In this document: piece after piece, positions 60,501 to 64,000 of the stretch
How positions within the stretch are numbered: position 1 is the stretch's first letter
Layout: every line of letters starts with the position of its first letter
Assembly (NCBI RefSeq): GCF_001522865.1
Contig: NZ_LOWB01000131.1
Location: forward strand, 1-64,000
DNA: 64,000 nucleotides
From: Burkholderia sp. TSV86
GTDB taxonomy: Bacteria > Pseudomonadota > Gammaproteobacteria > Burkholderiales > Burkholderiaceae
Direction of reading: 5' to 3'
Notes under the pieces: generated by a model
What the model saw: the letters and a program-made list of their open reading frames with translations, nothing else
Told to the model about the DNA's origin: nothing
Databases searched by the model: none
Made by a program: the position numbers and the translations under genes

Positions 60501-61000
60501 CCGGCCATGCGCACACACAGATGAAGGCCGAAAATCAGATGCGGGCCCGGTTGATCCAGCAGCAGCCGGATTTCCTCGAAGCTGCCGTCACCGAGTTCCA
60601 GTACATCCAAAATCTGTTTGCGGTGCTGAAGCATCGCGTCGGCGGCACGCTCGTGCGGAGCGGGCGCAGCATGCTGGAGGACGAAGTGACTGGCGTGCGA
60701 GGCGCCGGCGATCGAGTAGCCGAAGCGCAGCGGATAGTCGGCGGGCGCGTAATAGTGCGCCAGCAGGTTCAGTCCGACCGATAGCAGAGCGCAGATATTG
60801 TGTTCGTCGCCTCGCGTGATTTTCTGTAGCGCCTGGAACGCCACGTCCGACATCCGACCGTCCACGGATTCCGGATCGCCTGGATACCCGGGCATGGGTG
60901 GCAATTGTGCCGGCAGGCCGTCGGCATCGAGCTGGCGCTGATAATAGGCAACGCGCTGCAGGCGCGATTCGTCCTGCAAGGGGGTGAAAACGCTGGACAT
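54527..61000 (-). CDS. Two-module NRPS: half-C, A(Ser), T, C*, A(Dap-like), T, TE(Cys)
   Basis: A 2157-residue nonribosomal peptide synthetase. Residues 1-225 match only the C-terminal lobe of a condensation domain. A1 (about 260-745; 'LIYTSGSTGNPKGVMIEH') has a pocket read as D-V-W-H-F-S-L-V-D-K, the EntF serine code. T1 has Ser797 in 'LGGDSI'. The next condensation domain (about 860-1300) reads 'FHDSALDGWS' at 997-1006, so the second, catalytic His is Asp999. A2 (about 1320-1810; 'LFTSGSTGKPKGAMLEH') has a pocket D-V-W-E-L-T-A-D-D-K, acidic and suited to a basic diamino acid. T2 has Ser1863. The thioesterase (about 1905-2150) has 'GHCSG', so the nucleophile is Cys1990, with His2134 in 'GGHYFL'. 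It starts four bases after the stop of the carrier-condensation gene. The nearby SbnB-like gene supports diaminopropionate. The product is unknown. Confidence 0.93.
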   Translation of the reverse strand: MSSVFTPLQDESRLQRVAYYQRQLDADGLPAQLPPMPGYPGDPESVDGRMSDVAFQALQKITRGDEHNICALLSVGLNLLAHYYAPADYPLRFGYSIAGASHASHFVLQHAAPAPHERAADAMLQHRKQILDVLELGDGSFEEIRLLLDQPGPHLIFGLHLCVRMAGAQPLTRQPGTLQIDFDLSANGRISLHADAALYPLAYRRSILRNIVGLLEQIAGAPKQTLGEFVPCCDEERAIAERFTNGQTREFTRHLRLEQMLEARALDMPHQLAVISDDERLDYATLNARANVIAWNLIHRGVRPGDAVAVMLPRGIGMLSSIYGVLKAGACYVPVDPSYPDNRRRYILEDSQARFVLVDGTDGVPADLAEHALPVLDFAATAEGTANPALGLDAGELAYLIYTSGSTGNPKGVMIEHRSVFNRIEWMQHAYGLQPGDVILQKTPISFDVSVWELFWWAFSGAAVSLLRPGGEKDPAALLETIARDRVTHMHFVPSMLDAFLQSVDARAPQARSLKIVFTSGEALTLHQSERFFTQIGTPWQTRLVNLYGPTEATVDVTAYECQPGERRASVPIGLPIQNTRIVILDAQQRLVPIGVPGELYIGGVNLARGYLNRAELTAEKFCILPAPLAQRFYRTGDLVRWLADGQIEYLGRIDHQVKIRGYRIEIGEIEAAIQRDPLVRDVRVIALAREDGSKFLAAYVRPETGYDEAAVRAALLRDLPEFMVPAYLVVVDHFPLTPNGKLDRAKLPNPQKLALRASQASPRTESEKALAAIWSEVLGVDSVGIHDSFFSLGGDSITALGVISRARKLGFEISFQQMFSHPTIAGLVPLLGHARPVDEPAYRRFSLLSDEDRSRLPPDIEDAYPMSQLQAGLIFQSELNKGASWYHDIQVYTLDGRFEAEAFRQAAQRMVADHAILRTSYHLQGYDSFVQIVHRDAPLPLFIEDWRDEDADRQAQRLEQFMEQESHYQFDWQQPGLIRIHIQVLSSQQFRYILSFHDSALDGWSINQFHTKLLRLYHLARQGALPATDFNDDFLRKYVTVEQTTRADPDAQAYWRTALRDYAPMPLPRLRAREGDVPVIAYHDIEIAPALSDALRALAARLGVPVKTVLLGVHMRVLGLLANTRTVVSGYEHSGRPEEAEVDQAIGLFLNSIPLLTELRTNESWSALVRRLHAQEVEFLPYRRFPMADMKAMLETTQTLFEAVFNFTHFHMLKALRALPGMNALNVRVRAETEFPLRAEFSQNAYTDQVQLSLHYHRNEFDAEHVARIGEYYLNALRTIADDAEQPYWLAELIPPAEQALLARLGRGEQRPLPSHTAIHRILDHAQRTPRKIALRDARHMLSFEALAAAASAVASVLPARAGAPRVVAIALPRSVEWIASIVGVMAAGAVYMPLDADYPDARILELLNEARVSDLICERDQHARFMALLQGHEAPVRLHVPADLPAGTQTICRPGMDDLAYVLFTSGSTGKPKGAMLEHSGMLNHMLAKIEDLALNDSDVLAQTAPVTFDVSVWQALTGLVCGAQTVVYAKNIQLDPATFCARLKQDGVSVLEIVPSYFALLLEYLEQHPVDLGALRVLLQTGEALKHELVVRWFALYPQIRLVNAYGPTEASDDITHHMLEAPPANAIVPIGKPIRNMWIHILDDQDRPVPFGTPGEICVSGVGVGRGYINAPDKTRTAFDFAHPLGQWSNGRLYRTGDVGKWRADGVLAYLGRKDEQVKIRGMRIEIGEIENALLAIEHVRNAAVVLQAGEHGGRLIGVVQGQADPDQVRQRIAAQLPDFMLPEYVLRCEALPLNAAGKVDKKALLAWCAPQLRVDQPAVQPPAGALEQDLAAQWSELLKIPAQAIGRDSSFFALGGNSLLAMSAAMRSQGRYTLVDLFTYKTPARLAACIESDRQVAPRILHRLASGGSGPALVCFSYAGGNAVNFQHAANALRERLDLQVFAAEPPGNDPSIDRGLLPATQLARHCVEELREAGVSEVVAWGHCSGCGPAVEFAAQAIDAGMHVSAIVFSGKVLRPVEILKQQIAKTQQLDDSEILQWLTDVTGLDLNVDENVEVRARLAAAYRNDAVGANEILLKIWREQLVFRRPIRALCLLADDDPLTRGDEGQAENWGHLNLDLQVRRLPDGGHYFLKTRAPLLGDILGEYLAQVQP

Positions 61001-61004
61001 CAGA

Positions 61005-62609
61005 TTAATCCTCGAAATCGAAATCGGCGGTGGCGGTCAGGCGAGGGGCGGCATGGTCGGCCCGGGGCGGCTCGATCAACTCACGCAGCAAGGCGGAGGG
61101 TTCGGCCGTCAGCAGGCGCTGGAATAACCGGGTGAACATGGCTGAGAACGTCGCGATCGAGCGATGGCTGAAGCGGTGCGGGCAATATTCCCATTGCAGT
61201 TGGTAACCCGAAGCGCCCAGATCGAAGCAATGCAGAACGAGCGCGAACTGCGCCATCCTCTTGGCTTCGCAAAACGAACGGAAATACCCACCCAGGATAT
61301 CTATTCGCTGGTAACTGATATTCTGGAATGCGAACAGCACATCGAGCAGCGGATGGTCATGGTCGCCCGCACCGCGCTCGACGCCGCACATCGCAACCTG
61401 ATCGGCCGCCGGAAAGGTCTGATGCTCGAGCGCGGCCAGGACATGCCGATGCAGCAGATGAATCGCCTCCTGCACCGTTCGATCCGCATCCAGCGGCAAC
61501 GGCAGGATCAGCGTATTGACGAACATGCCGAAACTGTCGAAACCGTCCGTCTCGCCGCGGCCCGACACCACGACGCCGAGATGATTGCGCCAGCCGTGCA
61601 ACAGCTGTGCCTGCAAGGCGGCGAGCAGCAGCAGCGCCAGGATGAATGGCGTGCTGCCGCTACGCTTGGCCAGCGCCCGAAACGCATCGGCCTGTCGCTC
61701 GTCCAGATCGGTGTATTGCACCGCGTAGCCGTAGCCGGGCGCGGTGCGCGGCGGAAGTTCCGGCAGGCCTGGCCAAGTGGGCTTCGGGCCGATTTCGCTC
61801 AGCAGGCCCTGCCAGAATTGGCGGCCGGCCGATTGCCGCGCCAGCCAAGCATCGTCAGCTTGCCAGATGCACGACGCCGCACGATGCCCCGCTCGCGGTT
61901 CCCGCTGGGCGCCATTGATCGCCGCCTTGAGTCGCTCGACAAACAGGCCGATGGACACGCCATCGGCCACGATATGACTAAAGTCGAGCATCAGACAGGT
62001 CTGCCGGCCATCGAACGGAACGATGGCGGCACGCAGCAACACATCGTGGTCCAGCCGAAACGGCTGGACCAGCGCTTCGCGCGCCTCGCGCAGATCCGCG
62101 AAGCGCCGTACCGGAATCTCGCGCGGCTCACTGAAACGCCAGACGAACTGGCCGTCTTCGTCGTGGAAACGCGCAAACAGCATCGGCAACCCAGCCGCGA
62201 CTTCCTGCAGCGCGTCGCTGAATTGCTGCGGCGAGACCGGCTGCGGCAGCACGGCCAGGATCGGGATGTTGTAGGCCGTGGTGTCGGGATGGCGAAAATG
62301 CTCGAGATAAACCATCCGTTGCGCGGGACTTTGCGCATGGGTGCGGGTCGGATCTGGCGCCGGGGCCGGCGGCAGCGGCCGAGTCTGAGGCGGCAGCAGA
62401 GCGAACAGGTCGCTCACGCGTTCCAGCTGCAGCAGGCGGGCCACCGGAATTCTGACGCCCCACCGTCGATGAATGCTCGCGGAGAATGCCGCGGCCTGCA
62501 GCGAGTCGGCACCCAGTGCCAGCAGGCCATGAGCCAAATCGTCGTTCGACAGTGGCACCGAGAGAATCGACCGCAGTGTGTCCAGCAGTGCACGTTCGGT
62601 ATCAGTCAT
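61005..62609 (-). CDS. Stand-alone carrier-condensation (T-C) NRPS protein
   Basis: A 534-residue protein with a carrier domain at about 1-80 (phosphopantetheine site Ser36 in 'LGADSLQAA') followed by a complete condensation domain. Its active motif 'SHIVADG' at 211-217 keeps the catalytic second His (His212); 'FGMFVNTLILPLPL' and 'DVLFAFQN' are later C-domain landmarks. It has no adenylation domain, so its carrier must be loaded by an enzyme elsewhere, possibly beyond 64 kb. It would condense that unit onto the Ser-loaded carrier of the large NRPS, whose own N-terminal C domain is only half present. Twelve bases after azlD, four before the NRPS. Confidence 0.9.
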   Translation of the reverse strand: MTDTERALLDTLRSILSVPLSNDDLAHGLLALGADSLQAAAFSASIHRRWGVRIPVARLLQLERVSDLFALLPPQTRPLPPAPAPDPTRTHAQSPAQRMVYLEHFRHPDTTAYNIPILAVLPQPVSPQQFSDALQEVAAGLPMLFARFHDEDGQFVWRFSEPREIPVRRFADLREAREALVQPFRLDHDVLLRAAIVPFDGRQTCLMLDFSHIVADGVSIGLFVERLKAAINGAQREPRAGHRAASCIWQADDAWLARQSAGRQFWQGLLSEIGPKPTWPGLPELPPRTAPGYGYAVQYTDLDERQADAFRALAKRSGSTPFILALLLLAALQAQLLHGWRNHLGVVVSGRGETDGFDSFGMFVNTLILPLPLDADRTVQEAIHLLHRHVLAALEHQTFPAADQVAMCGVERGAGDHDHPLLDVLFAFQNISYQRIDILGGYFRSFCEAKRMAQFALVLHCFDLGASGYQLQWEYCPHRFSHRSIATFSAMFTRLFQRLLTAEPSALLRELIEPPRADHAAPRLTATADFDFED

Positions 62610-62621
62610 GCTATTGGCGGC

Positions 62622-62948
62622 TCAGGCTGGCAGATGGGAAAGGAGCAGGTAGGCCACGTAGCCGCATGCGATCACGGCAAAGAAATTCCGCACGCGCGTG
62701 GCGATCAGGATAGTGACGAGCGTGGCCAGCAGATAGGGATTGCGCAGGCTGGCATTGAGCTCGGTGCCATGCCCGGACAGCAGCACGCCGTTGGCGATAA
62801 TCACCGTCAGGATGGCGGGGGGCAGCAGTTCCAGGGATTCGCGCAGGAAGCGCGGCAGCGAGATATGGTTTGCGAAGATGAAGGCGATCCCTCGCACCAC
62901 GAAGACGGTCGCGCCCATGGCGAGAATCATGATCATGGTCGGGGTCAT
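62622..62948 (-). CDS. azlD: AzlD-family membrane protein
   Basis: A 108-residue inner-membrane protein with four hydrophobic segments: 'MIMILAMGATVFVVRGIAFI' (the AzlD start, with TM1) and 'SLELLPPAILTVIIANGVLL'. AzlD is the small subunit of the AzlCD branched-chain amino acid exporter. The start overlaps the azlC stop by four bases. I chose ATG 62948; the longer frame to 63113 lies in azlC. Its place in the operon suggests export of an amino acid or small product of this pathway. Confidence 0.9.
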   Translation of the reverse strand: MTPTMIMILAMGATVFVVRGIAFIFANHISLPRFLRESLELLPPAILTVIIANGVLLSGHGTELNASLRNPYLLATLVTILIATRVRNFFAVIACGYVAYLLLSHLPA

Positions 62949-63673
62949 TCTTGCGGCTCCAGGGTCTGGGTCTTGCGGCGCGACAAGCCGGTCGCGATTT
63001 GCACCAACAGCACGGATGCCAGGCACGAAATGAGAATGCCCAGGTTGTAGGGCGCGGACCAGGTCAGCAGGTAAATTCCGAGCCCGAGCACGGCCACCGC
63101 CAGGTTTCTCCACTGCTTCAGATACGGGGCGAGCATCGCGGCGAAGGTCGCGTAGGTGAAAAAGTCAAGCCCGAGGCGTGTGCTGTACTGCGCCAGGTGA
63201 TCGCCGACGAACAGCCCGATCGCGGTACCCAGCACCCAATTCACGTAGAAGATGACGACGCAGGCCATGAAGTAGGTGTTCTTTTGCGCCTCGGTGCCGT
63301 CTTCGGCAAAGCGATCCTTGGTGAGCACGAACACTGCGTCGATCAGGCCGAAGGCAAGAATGGCCCGGTAAAGAACCGGCACTTTCTTGACTTCATCGAC
63401 CAGCGAAACCGCATACAGAAAAAAGCGCAAGCTCAGCAGGAACGTCGTCCCGAGTGCGACGACCATCGTGGCGTGCGAGGTGATCAGCTCGAGGCCGACG
63501 AACTGCGCCGAGCCCGAATAGATGAAGCCGGACATGATCAGCCCGTCGACGACGCCGAGTCGGCTCTGGATGACCAGCGTACCGAACACGACGCCTGTCA
63601 GCAGCGCCGAGATCAGCAGCGGCGACGAGCGACTGAACGCCAGGCGCCATTCCTTCCAGTCATTGATTTGCAT
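62945..63673 (-). CDS. azlC: AzlC-family amino acid exporter subunit
   Basis: A 242-residue inner-membrane protein with about six to eight hydrophobic segments. 'LVIQSRLGVVDGLIMSGFIY' with 'SGSAQFVGLELI' is the AzlC signature, with 'LLSLRFFLYAVSLVDEV' following. AzlC and AzlD export branched-chain amino acids and some analogues. Here the pair sits between the SbnB-like gene and the NRPS genes, so it may export diaminopropionate, an intermediate or the product. Confidence 0.9.
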   Translation of the reverse strand: MQINDWKEWRLAFSRSSPLLISALLTGVVFGTLVIQSRLGVVDGLIMSGFIYSGSAQFVGLELITSHATMVVALGTTFLLSLRFFLYAVSLVDEVKKVPVLYRAILAFGLIDAVFVLTKDRFAEDGTEAQKNTYFMACVVIFYVNWVLGTAIGLFVGDHLAQYSTRLGLDFFTYATFAAMLAPYLKQWRNLAVAVLGLGIYLLTWSAPYNLGILISCLASVLLVQIATGLSRRKTQTLEPQE

Positions 63674-63752
63674 GATGTGGTGAGTTCGTGGTGAGTAGAT
63701 GCCGGTCGCGACCCGGGGCGCCTGGAACCGCTCATCCCGGCACCCATCGTGA

Positions 63753-64000
63753 TCAGACTGTGTAGGGCGCCGGGAAGAAGTCCGGCATGCTCGTCATCCG
63801 TGCTTCGTCGAGATCGTTCAGAATGGCCTGTGCGACCGCGAGGTCGAGAATCCCCATGCCAAACGGCGAGAAGATCCGCGTCCGTCCGGTGTCCGGCTTG
63901 ATCTGACCGCGGATCAAGGCCGCGGCACCGCCGTCGACAAAGTCGCTGTGTCCGCACTGCTGTTGGGCCAGGTGCAGCGAGGTCTGAGCCTTCATGCAAT
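63753..64000 (-). CDS. sbnB: SbnB-like 2,3-diaminopropionate biosynthesis protein (3' end only)
   Basis: The last 82 codons of an ornithine cyclodeaminase-family protein; the 5' part lies beyond the window edge. The visible end 'CMKAQTSLHLAQQQCGHSDF' with 'RTRIFSPFGMGILDLAVAQA' matches the C-terminus of SbnB, which oxidatively cleaves N-(1-amino-1-carboxyl-2-ethyl)-glutamate to give L-2,3-diaminopropionate. Its partner SbnA is not visible and may lie just outside. An ornithine cyclodeaminase or alanine dehydrogenase-like relative is the alternative. Seventy-nine bases separate it from azlC. Confidence 0.75.
   Translation of the reverse strand, partial: CMKAQTSLHLAQQQCGHSDFVDGGAAALIRGQIKPDTGRTRIFSPFGMGILDLAVAQAILNDLDEARMTSMPDFFPAPYTV

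Noticed and set aside
61164..63050. A 628-codon plus-strand open frame across the T-C and azlD genes
   Set aside because: Antisense shadow of genes with clear motifs.

Overview
The window is a GC-rich beta-proteobacterial segment, most likely from a Burkholderia replicon (possibly the second chromosome of a B. pseudomallei-complex-like species). This rests on gene content and style: a DUF4148-type secreted protein, a Burkholderia-style porin, metE/metR, argO/argP, a pob/pca operon, a secreted PHB depolymerase and a large NRPS locus. I could not run a search, so the species is not fixed. I saw no rRNA, tRNA or CRISPR array.

Region 1 (about 0.3-19.8 kb) is a metal-resistance block. A CusRS/CopRS-type two-component pair is divergent from a copper cluster: small His/Cys-rich secreted protein, TolC-like lipoprotein, TAT-exported multicopper oxidase, CusF-like chaperone, CopC and CopD. 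A second set follows: DUF4148 protein, another small Cys-rich protein, and CusC-, CusB- and CusA-like proteins forming a tripartite RND efflux pump. After that come a cueR remnant, a Cu+ P1B-ATPase with YHS and heavy-metal-binding domains, and a dmeR-dmeF nickel/cobalt exporter pair with a recognisable operator. Together these sense periplasmic metal, oxidise or bind it there, and expel it from the cytoplasm and periplasm.

Region 2 (19.8-31.4 kb) is sparse and mosaic. It has an orphan terpene synthase, a ZIP-like membrane protein, a porin preceded by a CusR-type palindrome, a haloperoxidase-like hydrolase, and an AT-richer stretch with orphan LysR and AraC regulators and a small Trp-rich protein. 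Several gaps exceed 700 bp.

Region 3 (31.4-44 kb) looks like ordinary backbone: metE with divergent metR, PHB depolymerase, argO with divergent argP, an FNR-like regulator, a UspA protein, two small conserved-looking proteins, an EpsC-type serine acetyltransferase, and a folE-pteridine reductase pair. Region 4 (44-52.3 kb) is 4-hydroxybenzoate/protocatechuate catabolism: LysR regulator, pobA, pcaI, pcaJ, pcaB, pcaD, pcaC and the transporter pcaK. The ring-cleaving dioxygenase (pcaGH) and thiolase (pcaF) are absent from the window.

Region 5 (54.5-64 kb, minus strand) is the most interesting. It is a biosynthetic operon of a truncated SbnB-like 2,3-diaminopropionate (Dap) synthase running off the right edge, azlC, azlD, a stand-alone carrier-condensation protein and a 2157-residue NRPS. 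The NRPS reads half-C / A(Ser) / T / C with Asp in place of the catalytic His / A(acidic pocket, probably Dap) / T / thioesterase with Cys in place of Ser. A terminal Dap module with a Cys thioesterase resembles, by architecture only, the logic of enzymes that form strained rings (beta-lactam or beta-lactone). A decayed IS transposase lies just beyond its 3' end and may mark the edge of the cluster.
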